Source: G965237725 sp965237725
GTDB lineage: Bacteria > Pseudomonadota > Gammaproteobacteria > Arenicellales > Poriferihabitantaceae
DNA: 64,000 nucleotides
Direction: 5' to 3'
Assembly: GCA_965237725.1 (NCBI GenBank)
Contig: OZ250151.1
Location: 310,001-374,000 of the forward strand
The translations under genes and the position numbers were made by a program. A model generated the notes under the pieces. The model did not search any database, was not told the DNA's origin, and saw nothing but the letters and a program-made list of their open reading frames with translations. This document shows positions 28,124-36,786 of this stretch, one piece after another (position 1 is the first letter of the stretch; each line of letters opens with the position of its first letter).

Positions 28124-28979
28124 AGAAATGGAAAAGGCAATCTAACTAAAATTTCGACAGATTTTGGTATTAAGAAAGATTCGTTAAAGTTCTACCATCC
28201 ATCGCTATGGTTTCAAAGCTGTGGAGCAACGCGAAACTTTAAAATGATAAAAGGATTGTCAAAGCTTAAGATTCCTCGGCTTTTGCTTATTGCATCGCTC
28301 TGCCGACAACATGGGTGTAGTCGTCAGTCATTTAGCTGAATCAGAACTTTCTTTCGAATTGACAAGAACTGTGGAATGGTCGGGGTGAGAGGATTTGCGA
28401 AGTGCCCTAGGGGTAAACCTCGGTCTCTGTTCCAGACTCGACTCTACCACCTACGTCGATGTAGGCATCCGACCACCGCAACCCTATTGCGCTTAAACCG
28501 GTTAACCATAATGATTTAAAGTGATAAATAGTAGACTTAAGCGATTTAATTAATTTGCTATTGCAAAATTTCTGCGTAACTTTGTATCACTCTAAATCAC
28601 CCTGATCTACTTTGTCATTTCCTCTATATTCCCCCCAAGTCGATCCCAAATACAACAAAACTATGAGGTACAAAAACAAGTTTTTGAGTTTAATTTTTAA
28701 ATCAACAACCGGTGGATTATGAGTACAAAGTAGAAGTATTAATTCTACAATCATCAACAACTTAGAGAGGCGCCCGTTGCCTTCTTTGCTCAACAAAGCA
28801 AAACAAAACACTATGATCCCCGCACAAATCTAACGTCATTTTACATGTCGGATGGGTGCTTAGGAGGGACAAGTGCAGCTTTAAATTCAATAATTCAAGA
28901 ACAACAAGATTAAAAAATCTAAATTGTGAAAATATTTTTTTTCTTGACCGAATTCTTGCGTGTCCCGAACTATTGCGAA
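28124..28979. other. Gene-free region with tRNA-Pro-tail repeat
   Basis: 856 bp between the DUF3467 gene and the Rieske gene. The left 250 bp show nothing recognisable. From 28377 it is a dispersed repeat (listed separately). The short reading frames here have no family features. Confidence 0.5.
28377..28880. repeat. Dispersed repeat R, copy with split tRNA-Pro tail
   Basis: On the minus strand the tRNA-Pro 3' end (28377-28397) is separated from its anticodon-arm side (28469-28492) by a 71-bp insert. The insert contains GCCCTAGGGGTAAACCTCGG and also recurs near 38070-38140. The block continues with TATATTCCCCCCAAGTCGAT, ACAACCGGTGGATTATGAGT and TTTTACATGTCGGATG, ending GGAGGGACA at about 28871. 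These pieces recur at 34548-34826, 38194-38375 and 63005-63300. Confidence 0.6.
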
Positions 28980-30065
28980 CTATTGTAGCGCCTCGGTGAG
29001 TAGCGACTGAAAGTGTAAAACTCCCTTTTCGGTCAATTCTTCCGGCACCTCGGGCCCCACCATTAGCGGCCCACTTTGATAGCCGCGTGAATGCAGTCCC
29101 CTCTGTACGCCTTCAATGGCCACCTTGTCCTCTATTCTTACCACTTTTTCGATGTATTCGATTTCTGCCAGCCGCTCTTCGGTCAGTGACGTATCAGGAA
29201 AGTAGAAATCCACAATCTGCAAGGTTCGCTCCGGGCCGAGCGGTAAATGATTGTAGGTGAATATCTGACTTTCGCCGGGCATCTGCTCGAACATCATCAT
29301 CGGCCACATCCACCAGTTGGTCTGCAAGGTCTGTTCCGCTTGGGTGAAATCGTAGGCAGTGTCCACAGCCGGATCCGCCTGGCCGATGAGACTGGTATAG
29401 AAGGGATACAACGTCATGATCCATTCATCATTCTTGACGCTATTGCGTAGCGCCGGATGCACATTGACCAGGTGATAGCTTTCAAGATAGTTTTCCACCG
29501 CGACCTTCCAGTTAACCGCGAGTTCGAACTCGGTTCTGCGCACATGCACCAGGTCGCATAGCTTTGGTTCGTAGCGCAGCAACTGCTCTTTGAGGCCGGC
29601 GTATTTGCTGGACAGGGGTTGCGCTTGCTGGTCCAGATTGACAAACACAAAGCCAGCAAGGATTTCAAGCCTTACCGGGGTCAGGCAAATCTTGCCCTGG
29701 TCAAATCCCGGCACTAACTCGACTCCACGAGCATAGCTCAGCGATCCATCGAGAGCATAGCGCCAGCCATGATACGGACAAACGATAGCCCGCAGCTGAC
29801 CTGACGCTTCCAGCAGCTCGCGACCGCGATGCTGACAGACATTATAGAACGCGAGTAGTTGCTCATCTTGAGATCGGACAATGATGAGGCTCTGGGTGGC
29901 AATCTCGACGACCATGTAGTCGCCAACATTGCGCAGTTGAGAATCATGACAAGCGAAGGACCAGCAATGGTTGAATATGTTTTCTACTTCGCACTCGAAA
30001 ATCTGCGGATTATAGTAGTAGTGCGAAGGAAGGATGGTGTGTTGAACACCCTCGGTTATCGGCAT
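28980..30065 (-). CDS. Rieske non-heme iron oxygenase, alpha subunit (CntA/choline-monooxygenase-like)
   Basis: 361 residues. The Rieske [2Fe-2S] site has C77, H79, C96 and H99 (CQHRG and CPYHGW). The mononuclear iron site is in ENYLESYHLVNVHP: H198 and H203, with Glu195 where naphthalene-type dioxygenases have the bridging Asp. Glu at this position is known from carnitine monooxygenase CntA and related amine oxygenases. Such enzymes use two electrons from a reductase to oxidise a substrate with O2, often cleaving or demethylating quaternary amines. It starts 15 bp after a TauD-type gene, so the two probably form an operon. No reductase gene lies beside it. The substrate is not determined; carnitine, choline or a betaine are the leading options. 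Confidence 0.8.
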   Translation of the reverse strand: MPITEGVQHTILPSHYYYNPQIFECEVENIFNHCWSFACHDSQLRNVGDYMVVEIATQSLIIVRSQDEQLLAFYNVCQHRGRELLEASGQLRAIVCPYHGWRYALDGSLSYARGVELVPGFDQGKICLTPVRLEILAGFVFVNLDQQAQPLSSKYAGLKEQLLRYEPKLCDLVHVRRTEFELAVNWKVAVENYLESYHLVNVHPALRNSVKNDEWIMTLYPFYTSLIGQADPAVDTAYDFTQAEQTLQTNWWMWPMMMFEQMPGESQIFTYNHLPLGPERTLQIVDFYFPDTSLTEERLAEIEYIEKVVRIEDKVAIEGVQRGLHSRGYQSGPLMVGPEVPEELTEKGVLHFQSLLTEALQ

Positions 30066-30080
30066 GAAAGCTTTGCCTCG

Positions 30081-31049
30081 CTACTTACCGACTGCACAGG
30101 CAGTCGTGACTGAATTTGATGCCATGCCGTTACAATACACAGGGTGATACGGGGCGCGGTAATTTTGCGCAATGGTTACCCGGTGCATGACGCGGCGCTT
30201 TGGAAAATGGTCACCCACGGCATAGTGCTGGGTTGCCCAGTTATCCCAAAGCACGACCGTGTCGCGTGCCCAGTGGACTCGCAACTGGTACTTTGGCTGA
30301 CTGATCAGCGCATAAATCTCCGTCAAAATGGCGTCACTTTCCGGCGCATCGATTGCGTCGATATGCGACGTATAGGATCCATTTGCGTAGATCAGTTTTC
30401 GCTGGGTTGCGGGGTGCTCGAACGCTAGGGGGTGGAATTGCTGGTAGCCCGCTTTCGCTCCCCACTGCGACAGCACTTCACCGCGAGTGTCACTCTTGCC
30501 GTTGTCGAGAATAGGGGCATAGCCGCGTTGCAAATCATGCACCGCGAACAGGCCTTCGATGCGTGCCCTGGTTGCTTTGGACAACGCGTCGTAAATCGCA
30601 TACATGCTGCACCACAGCGTATCCCCACCGATATCGGGAAGTTCCACGGCGCGCAACACCGATCCGTAGGGCGGCACTTCCATTGGGCTCATGTCACTAT
30701 GCCAGCACTCGTTTTCCGGTGGACTGTGCGCGTTGTCTTCAATCACCGCAACCGGTAAAAAGCCGTCTATCGACGGGAAGAAGGGATGGCATGGCATAAC
30801 CGGGCCGATGCTCTCAGCCAACGCGATTTGAGCACCGGGCGAAAGGTATTGGTCCCTAAATACCAGCACCGAATAGTCCAGCAACCCCTGATAGATTGCA
30901 TTCGTTATCTCGGGTTGCAATGGGATATTGAGTTCACAGCCGGTTACCTCCGCCCCAATTACCGCGGTCAGCGGCGCGAACCGAATCCCCTCGACCACCT
31001 TATCGGCAGAGGCTGGACGCGAGGGCTGGATTTCCGTTGCTGCGGTCAT
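30081..31049 (-). CDS. TauD/TfdA-family Fe(II)/2-oxoglutarate dioxygenase
   Basis: 322 residues from ATG 31049, chosen because GCGGAG lies just upstream and homology begins soon after; an upstream ATG at 31109 would add 20 unlikely residues. The iron site is HSD in ECWHSDMSPMEVPP, with the distal His in KRRVMHRVTI and a 2-oxoglutarate-binding Arg in the same strand. YQGLLDYSVLVFRDQYLSPG is the typical family opening. The enzyme couples 2-oxoglutarate decarboxylation to hydroxylation, often of sulfonates, phenoxy acids or amines. It is followed at 15 bp by the Rieske gene, suggesting two oxidative steps on one substrate. An IS6-derived remnant begins 70 bp upstream and may affect its promoter. 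The substrate is unknown. Confidence 0.85.
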   Translation of the reverse strand: MTAATEIQPSRPASADKVVEGIRFAPLTAVIGAEVTGCELNIPLQPEITNAIYQGLLDYSVLVFRDQYLSPGAQIALAESIGPVMPCHPFFPSIDGFLPVAVIEDNAHSPPENECWHSDMSPMEVPPYGSVLRAVELPDIGGDTLWCSMYAIYDALSKATRARIEGLFAVHDLQRGYAPILDNGKSDTRGEVLSQWGAKAGYQQFHPLAFEHPATQRKLIYANGSYTSHIDAIDAPESDAILTEIYALISQPKYQLRVHWARDTVVLWDNWATQHYAVGDHFPKRRVMHRVTIAQNYRAPYHPVYCNGMASNSVTTACAVGK

Positions 31050-31119
31050 CGATACTCCGCTGTGAAAAACTGGGATAGGAACGATAAACCATTCGCGCAG
31101 TAATGACAATAACTACTAT

Positions 31120-31385
31120 GGTATTGACAAGTTAACTTTTGACCTGCTACCCATTTTGCGCAATATATTCTTCAACCTGCCGTTGCCTGTCTCCAGGTCA
31201 AAAATACCCCTTGTCTGAGCAATCGATATTGTGTAGCCGAAACCAAGTGACAGTCCAGATTGAATCGACAATAGAGCCAGACAGCATATTGGATGATTTC
31301 GGCTGGGAATCGATGTCGTTAGTAAGGATTATTTCATAATTTCATCCCTGCAGTATCGCTTATCTGAAGTTAACTTGGCAGTACC
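31120..31385. mobile_element. Internally deleted IS6-family element (remnant)
   Basis: 266 bp bounded by GGTATTGACAAGTTAAC on the left and GTTAACTTGGCAGTACC on the right, matching the ends of the IS6 copy at 56045-56834. The interior near 31260-31320 aligns with the start of that transposase on the minus strand (TTGAATCGACAATAGAGCC, then GGGAATCG), with frameshifts. It is a non-coding deletion derivative between the TauD/Rieske pair and the aldehyde dehydrogenase. Confidence 0.75.
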
Positions 31386-31547
31386 GATTCCATGATCCTA
31401 TCTTGAATTGAATTATTAGTTCATCGCATCAAGATCTGCTTAGCTTATTAGCTTTGACAAATTAATCGTGAAAATGTCGAATCAATTGGTCTTTCCAAAT
31501 CGAAATTTACTCAATATAATTCTCGAAATTCTATTGGGTTATGCGTG

Positions 31548-32981
31548 ATGACAATTAAATCTTATTGGCAGAATTACATTAATGGTGTTTGGGTTGATGG
31601 TGATGCTGGTCGACTCACAGTTGAAAATCCTTCCACCGGGGAGCAACTCGCGGAAATTGCGTGTGCTGGTGCTGCGGATATTGATCGCGCGGTGGCTGCG
31701 GCAAAGGCGTGTCACAAGAGCCGTGTTTTGACTGCGATAAAACCCAGTGACAGAGGACGAAAAATTCGCCTTATGGGCGAATGGTTTAATGAACATCGTG
31801 ATCAAATCGCTGAAGTTCTCACCCTGGAGGCTGGAAAGCCATTGACCGAATCTCAAATAGAAATCGATGGCGTTATTCGATATTTTGAATACTTTGGTAA
31901 CCACGCTGAGAATCTTGAAGGGCGATCTATTCCTATGGGAGATAAATATTACAACTTCACAGTTTACGAGCCTATTGGTGTCAGCGCACAAATTATTCCA
32001 TGGAACTTTCCATTGGATATTATCGCCCGGGGTATTGGCCCGGCACTCGCTGTGGGTTGTGCCTGTGTTATCAAAACTCCGGAACTAACGCCTTTGTCTT
32101 GTACTTTCTTTGCAGATGCAGCCGAAGCAGCTGATCTGCCAGTAGGTGCATTAAACTTAGTTTCTGGTTATGGACATGAGGCAGGAGCTGCACTTGCTCA
32201 ACACACTGATATTGATCAAATGGTTTTTACTGGCTCAATTCCCACCGGAATCAGCATTGCCACTGCCGTCGCAAAAAATGTCGTACCTTGTGTCCTGGAG
32301 CTTGGTGGTAAATCCGCAGCCATAATTTATGAAGATGCGAACATTGAAAATCTTGTCGAAAATGTTCGCTGGGCTCTCTTCTTTCATTCCGGTCAGATTT
32401 GTTCAGCGATGTCCCGTGCAATAGTACATGAATCGATTTACGATGATGTGGTCGAGGCCGTAGTAGAGAAAGCACGTTCTATGAGTCAAGGTCCTGGAAT
32501 TGAGGACCTTGATATTGGGGCGATGACTTCTTTCAAACAACGGGATCGAGCTGCAGCTTTGTGTGAACAGGCTATGAAAGAAGGTGCAAAAATAGCAACA
32601 GGAGGAAAAGCTCCAGATTTAAGTGGCGCTTTCTATGAACCCACTTTGTTTACGGATGTAACACCTGATATGTCTATTGCACAACAAGAAGTGTTTGGGC
32701 CTGTGTTATGTGCGATACCTTTTAAGACAGAATCGGAAGCCCTTGAGATTGCGAACAACAGCGAATACGGTTTAGTGGGTGGTGTGTTTACTGAGGATAT
32801 GTCGCGAGCTATGCGAGCTGCTAGATCCATCGAGGCAGGACAAGTTTTTGTCAATGAATGGTTTATTGGTGGTGTGGAAACACCTTTCGGAGGTTACAAG
32901 AAATCCGGATATGGTCGAGAGAAAGGGCGTGAGGCATTAATGAACTATGTGCAGACAAAGAGTATCGGGATAAAACTCTAA
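31548..32981 (+). CDS. NAD(P)-dependent aldehyde dehydrogenase
   Basis: 477 residues from ATG 31548 (a GTG three bases earlier is also possible). It has the catalytic set of the ALDH superfamily: the oxyanion Asn in IIPWNFPLD, the general-base Glu in VLELGGKS, the nucleophilic Cys in FHSGQICSA, and the cofactor motifs FTGSIPTG and EVFGPVL. Length is normal. It oxidises an aldehyde to the acid with NAD(P). Its general resemblance is to betaine aldehyde dehydrogenases. Between Rieske/TauD genes and a hydroxyproline-betaine-like enzyme it fits betaine or malic semialdehyde oxidation, but this is inference. It is flanked on both sides by IS6 remnants, so it may have arrived separately. Confidence 0.88.
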   Translation: MTIKSYWQNYINGVWVDGDAGRLTVENPSTGEQLAEIACAGAADIDRAVAAAKACHKSRVLTAIKPSDRGRKIRLMGEWFNEHRDQIAEVLTLEAGKPLTESQIEIDGVIRYFEYFGNHAENLEGRSIPMGDKYYNFTVYEPIGVSAQIIPWNFPLDIIARGIGPALAVGCACVIKTPELTPLSCTFFADAAEAADLPVGALNLVSGYGHEAGAALAQHTDIDQMVFTGSIPTGISIATAVAKNVVPCVLELGGKSAAIIYEDANIENLVENVRWALFFHSGQICSAMSRAIVHESIYDDVVEAVVEKARSMSQGPGIEDLDIGAMTSFKQRDRAAALCEQAMKEGAKIATGGKAPDLSGAFYEPTLFTDVTPDMSIAQQEVFGPVLCAIPFKTESEALEIANNSEYGLVGGVFTEDMSRAMRAARSIEAGQVFVNEWFIGGVETPFGGYKKSGYGREKGREALMNYVQTKSIGIKL

Positions 32982-33005
32982 TTTTCAATGCCGAACACCT
33001 TTGAA

Positions 33006-33315
33006 TGGTACTGACAATTTAACTCCTGTTCGGGTACTGCCAAGTGAACTGCATTGCCCGGAAATGCTCTCTCGGTTGTTGCCATTTTAAGCCAGTGCAC
33101 TTTGCCAGGACGCAAAGCTCGCATTCGAAATAATCGTTTGGAAAACCGCTTGGCGGCCGGGCCATCCCTGCATTCCTGAACCCACAAATTGACCACTTCG
33201 CCATCCTGGTCAACCAGCTCGCCACAAATTGTGTTGCTTGCCTTGAACCTTCATGAACATTTCGCCATGTCCACGCCACAGGAACTGCTCTACAATACGA
33301 TCGATCTTGCCAATT
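33006..33315 (-). pseudogene. Degenerate IS6-family transposase remnant
   Basis: Two left ends stand in tandem (GGTACTGACAATTTAAC at 33006, GGTACTGCCAAGTGAAC at 33033). Beyond them the minus strand encodes pieces of an IS6 transposase: GEVVNLWVQECRDGPAAKRF aligns with GEVVDVFLQERRDGKAAKRF of the intact copy, then TGLKWQQ-type sequence in another frame. Frameshifts are present and no right end is evident, so it is truncated and dead. Confidence 0.75.
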
Positions 33316-33357
33316 CAACACGCAGCGGACCGAATACTATGTACGAGAAATAATTTC

Positions 33358-34464
33358 ATGAAAATCACCAGTATCACGATTCACCAACTCGATTTGCAGC
33401 TCAAGAAACCCTATTACCTGTCCGGCGGCCGGCTGAAGTTCGAAACTCTCGATTCCACCTTTGTTCGAATCGATACCGACGAAGGCGTCCACGGCTGGGG
33501 TGAAGGCTGTCCCTGGGGCGTGACCTACCTGCCAGCACATGGCAAGGGTATCCGCGCTGGGTTAGATGAGATCGCGCCGAGCCTGATCGGTATGGATCCA
33601 AGACGGCTCGATGCAGTCAACCGCGCTATGGATCTCTCCTTGCCAGGTCATCAATACGCCAAATCGGCCATCGACATCGCGTGTTGGGATATCGCCGGAA
33701 AGGCGGCAAATCTACCGGTTTGCGACTTGCTCGGCGGGCGCGAACCCGATCCGGTGCCGATTGCATCTAGCGTATCGACGGACACACCCGAAGGTATGAT
33801 GGATAACATACAGTCCTACCGCGACTTGGGCTATCGTGTGCACTCTGCCAAGGTCGGCGCTGATGTCGATCTCGATATTGCTCGCATCAACCATATGGCG
33901 GGAAACCAGTTACCCGGCGAAACCATTTTCTACGACGCCAACCGGGCCTGGCTGCCGCGCGAAGCGATTACGGTCATGAACGCCGTCGATGCTGGCAATT
34001 CGTGGTTCGAACAACCATGTGAGACTCTCGATGAAATTCACATGGTTCGCCGCCAGACCCGCCAACCGATCTGCGTAGATGAAAGCCTACACACATTCCA
34101 GGACCTGAACCGTATTCACAGGGACGGTGTTGCAGAACTAATCAATATCAAGATCAACCGCGTCGGTGGTCTGACCAAGGCGCGCCAGCTTCGCGATTAC
34201 GCGCTGGCGACGGGATTCACCATGCTGATCATGGATACCGGCGGTACGGTTCTCGCCGACACGTCGACTGCGCATTTTGCGCAATCAATCCCGGCGGTCT
34301 CGTGCCTCGGCACTTGGAGTTGTCAGGAGATGATTACCATCGATCCGGCCCCGGATCAAGGTGCGCGGAACGTCGATGGCTGTTTCGTTGCACCGGATGT
34401 GCCGGGCCTCGGCGTCGAGCCCGATATCTCGATCCTGGGCGAACCGGTCGCAGTTTACGACTAG
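33358..34464 (+). CDS. Enolase-superfamily enzyme, hydroxyproline betaine epimerase-like (MLE/MR group)
   Basis: 368 residues from ATG 33358; upstream frame is IS6 debris. The N-terminal capping domain contains KKPYYLSGGRLKFETLDST and GWGEGCPWGVTYLPAHG. The barrel has the catalytic Lys in HSAKVG, metal ligands D (DANRAW), E (EQPCET) and D (VDESLH), and the second Lys in NIKINRVGGLT. Two Lys bases on opposite faces fit 1,1-proton transfer (racemase/epimerase) or dehydration. The sequence recalls HpbD, which epimerises 4-hydroxyproline betaine and proline betaine. With Rieske demethylases and an aldehyde dehydrogenase nearby, a proline-betaine pathway is plausible. The gene is GC-rich compared with the AT-rich ALDH gene before it. 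A cis-3-hydroxyproline dehydratase activity is an alternative. Confidence 0.75.
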   Translation: MKITSITIHQLDLQLKKPYYLSGGRLKFETLDSTFVRIDTDEGVHGWGEGCPWGVTYLPAHGKGIRAGLDEIAPSLIGMDPRRLDAVNRAMDLSLPGHQYAKSAIDIACWDIAGKAANLPVCDLLGGREPDPVPIASSVSTDTPEGMMDNIQSYRDLGYRVHSAKVGADVDLDIARINHMAGNQLPGETIFYDANRAWLPREAITVMNAVDAGNSWFEQPCETLDEIHMVRRQTRQPICVDESLHTFQDLNRIHRDGVAELINIKINRVGGLTKARQLRDYALATGFTMLIMDTGGTVLADTSTAHFAQSIPAVSCLGTWSCQEMITIDPAPDQGARNVDGCFVAPDVPGLGVEPDISILGEPVAVYD

Positions 34465-34547
34465 ATCAGCCGTTTCCTGCGTCACCCGTTGGTTCGATCA
34501 GGTAGATCATGCCGCGCGGTACTGGCAAGGGGATTATCAGTCTTTGA

Positions 34548-34826
34548 GGTCTTTCATTCCCCCTATATTTCCCCCAAGTCGATCCCAAATACAACAAAAC
34601 CATGGGGCACAAAACTGGTATTTGAGTTTAATTTGAAAATAAACAACCGGTGGGTTATGAGTACAAACGAGCAATTTTAACTATATATATTTCAACAACA
34701 TAGAGAGGCGTCCGTTGCCTACCTTGCACAACATACCATAACAATGCACTACTGATACCCGCAAATTCCCCGAACAGATTTAACATCAATCTTGATGTCA
34801 GATGAGATTTTATGAGGGACAGCCGC
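34548..34826. repeat. Dispersed repeat R, partial copy
   Basis: Starts at TTTCATTCCCCCTATATTTC, continues CCCAAGTCGATCCCAAATAC and ACAACCGGTGGGTTATGAGT, and ends near GATGTCAGATGAG with GAGGGACAG. It is closely related to 28608-28880 but lacks the tRNA-Pro tail. Confidence 0.6.
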
Positions 34827-34930
34827 CATGACCGGCTTTTGCTCCTGCAAAGCCGGTATACCGATCATCTATGGTCATAACCTGAGCGCAACTCAAAGGT
34901 GTATTCAATATCGATATACAAACCTGCAAT

Positions 34931-35110
34931 CAACGTGGCGGTGCCGTGAAGGTTGTTGCCTGTATCGCCTAAGGGCGCCTACTGTTGGCGAAGATTCGAC
35001 AGTCATTAAAAAAATTCTCGACCACCTCGACCACCGCACTGAATTGGCTGAAACTACTCCCAATTCCGCCCGAGCACCGCCCACGCCAGGCCATCGGGAC
35101 GGGTCCTGAC
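34931..35110 (+). pseudogene. Tail of an IS91-type transposase, broken
   Basis: Translated pieces GGAVKVVACIA and, after about 23 extra bases, EDSTVIKKILDHLDHRTE followed by ARAPPTP. This is the usual C-terminal pattern of IS91-like transposases (R/K-VVA-IED-x-VI-x-KIL-x-HL ... ARAPP). The frame is interrupted by TAA and an insertion. Only the 3' end remains. Confidence 0.45.
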
Positions 35111-35361
35111 TTCTGTTACGCCGAACGCATGGATGGATGCGGCACCGCCTGGTGCATCGCTAATGGTCTGCTCGTGCCAAATCAACGGAAAATCTAGCAG
35201 AACTCTCCTTGCTCACCTACCCGCCCGCATAAGTCAGGCCAAACAGCGACCCCCTCTCTCCCTGCGCCAAATTTCAGCCACAATACCTCCAATTCAACGA
35301 CTACGTGCGTGACTGTGACTTGTCTACATACCTCATAGTGGTTATGCTTCCTATACTCGGC

Positions 35362-35400
35362 GTGGAAGCGTACTTCCGGCATTTGGGCGAGATCGAATAA
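35362..35400 (+). pseudogene. 39-bp remnant of an SDR gene 3' end
   Basis: Encodes VEAYFRHLGEIE-stop, matching the last 12 residues of the SDR gene at 49628-50533 (VEAYFRHLGETE) in both protein and DNA. The upstream sequence does not match. It is a leftover of a related gene lost by deletion or replacement. Confidence 0.6.
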
Positions 35401-35462
35401 ATACCATTCAACACAGCAACTGAGAAAAATATATAAATCACCATAAAAAGGGTCAGAAGATA

Positions 35463-36743
35463 GTGAACAATGATTTCGGAGGCCGGATGAGCGCCTCGGG
35501 ACCCGCCTTTTTCAATATGATCGAAATTACAACCGACTATAAGTCGAAGAACGGATCGCCTTACGCAGTTGCCAGCGTGGGGATTGAGAAGCGTGAGCTC
35601 ATCGTCCGCTGGGGCGACGGCCACACAAGCAGTTATCATTCCGTGTGGCTGCGTCACCAATGCGAGTGCGATGCTTGCGGAACGTGCCGTACCGGCGTCC
35701 GAATGCTTCATATCCAAGACATTCCCGACGACATCGGGCCCAGCTTGAAGGCGTGGACCGATGAAGAGATCCACATCACGTGGACCAACGATGGCCACGA
35801 GTCGGTTTATGCGGCGCGCTGGTTGCGCGATCACTGCTGCTCCGATGAGGAACGCGCCCGCCGCCGGCAGCGTCCCATACTGTGGGATACATCGATAGGT
35901 GACGATGTGCCTTGGGCGGATTTCACCGAAGTGGAAGCAAACGCCCGCGCCCGTCTTGCCATGCTGCAAACCGTTTGCGACTACGGCTTCTGCAAGATCG
36001 CCAACGTACCGACGGATGCAGGGGAAAAGCATCGTTTGATCGAACTGGTCGGCCCCCAGCGGCAGACCAACTACGGAACCTACAACCTCACAAAGCGCGC
36101 GAAGGCCGAGAACGTGGCTGAGGTATCCATGACGCTCGATCCGCACAGTGACGAGGCCTATCGCCTTTCGCATGTCGGCATTACGGTTTTTCAGGTGCTG
36201 CATCAGACGAAGGGTGGTGGCGACACGACCCTCGTCGACGGGTTCGAGGCGGCGCGCCGGCTGCGCGAGACGTCACCGGAAGACTTCAAACTTCTCACCA
36301 AACTACCCATTCCGTGTCAGCGTGTGGATATGGCGCTCTATTCCGACCGTATGCCGAGGTCATTCATCTCGTACATCCCGGCCATTCGGCTGGACAGTTG
36401 GGGGGAGGTCTGCGGCATTCGCATGAATGAACGCCAGATCGCTCCGCTTGATCTGCCGGCGCACCAGGTCGGCCCCTGCTATCGCGCCATGCGTAGGTTC
36501 CTCGATATCCTCTACGACCCCGAGATGCGGCTTACCTTCAAGCTCACGCGCGGCGAAGGGCTGTTGTTCGACAATCACCGGCTTCTGCATGGACGCACCG
36601 GTTTCGATATCGAGACCCCGCCACGGCAAGTGCTGACAAGCACGGTGGATCTGGAAGAATTCCATTCGACGATGCGTATGCTGCGTCTCGCCGAAGGTCA
36701 AGACGGTATCCGCATAACGTATTCTCAGGGCTTGCTCGGATAG
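35463..36743 (+). CDS. Gamma-butyrobetaine hydroxylase-like 2-oxoglutarate dioxygenase (DUF971 + TauD)
   Basis: 426 residues from GTG 35463; ATG 35487, with GGAGG just upstream, may be the true start. The N-terminal DUF971-type domain has the zinc-site pattern WLRHQCECDACGTCR. The C-terminal TauD domain has HSD in TLDPHSDEAYR and the distal His in LHGRTGF, followed by an Arg for 2-oxoglutarate. This two-domain order is that of gamma-butyrobetaine dioxygenase (BBOX), which makes L-carnitine, and of trimethyllysine dioxygenase. All expected iron ligands are present. It is followed 43 bp later by a beta-decarboxylating dehydrogenase in the same GC-rich cassette. A carnitine-type quaternary amine is the likely substrate (inference). 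Confidence 0.82.
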   Translation: MNNDFGGRMSASGPAFFNMIEITTDYKSKNGSPYAVASVGIEKRELIVRWGDGHTSSYHSVWLRHQCECDACGTCRTGVRMLHIQDIPDDIGPSLKAWTDEEIHITWTNDGHESVYAARWLRDHCCSDEERARRRQRPILWDTSIGDDVPWADFTEVEANARARLAMLQTVCDYGFCKIANVPTDAGEKHRLIELVGPQRQTNYGTYNLTKRAKAENVAEVSMTLDPHSDEAYRLSHVGITVFQVLHQTKGGGDTTLVDGFEAARRLRETSPEDFKLLTKLPIPCQRVDMALYSDRMPRSFISYIPAIRLDSWGEVCGIRMNERQIAPLDLPAHQVGPCYRAMRRFLDILYDPEMRLTFKLTRGEGLLFDNHRLLHGRTGFDIETPPRQVLTSTVDLEEFHSTMRMLRLAEGQDGIRITYSQGLLG

Positions 36744-36786
36744 TCGTTCCGCTCTCTGCAAGTAAACACAACGAAAAGGTGGACAC

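Larger units (their letters stand above)
34465..35462. other. Gene-poor junction of about 1 kb made of repeat and gene debris
   Basis: Holds a copy of dispersed repeat R (34548-34826), a degenerate transposase tail (about 34931-35110) and a 39-bp SDR gene tail (35362-35400). No intact gene is seen. It separates the epimerase-like gene from the BBOX-like gene, both GC-rich. Confidence 0.55.

Noticed and set aside
35301..36203. 300-residue minus-strand frame over the BBOX-like gene
   Set aside because: Antisense shadow with no family features; the plus strand has the zinc and iron motifs.
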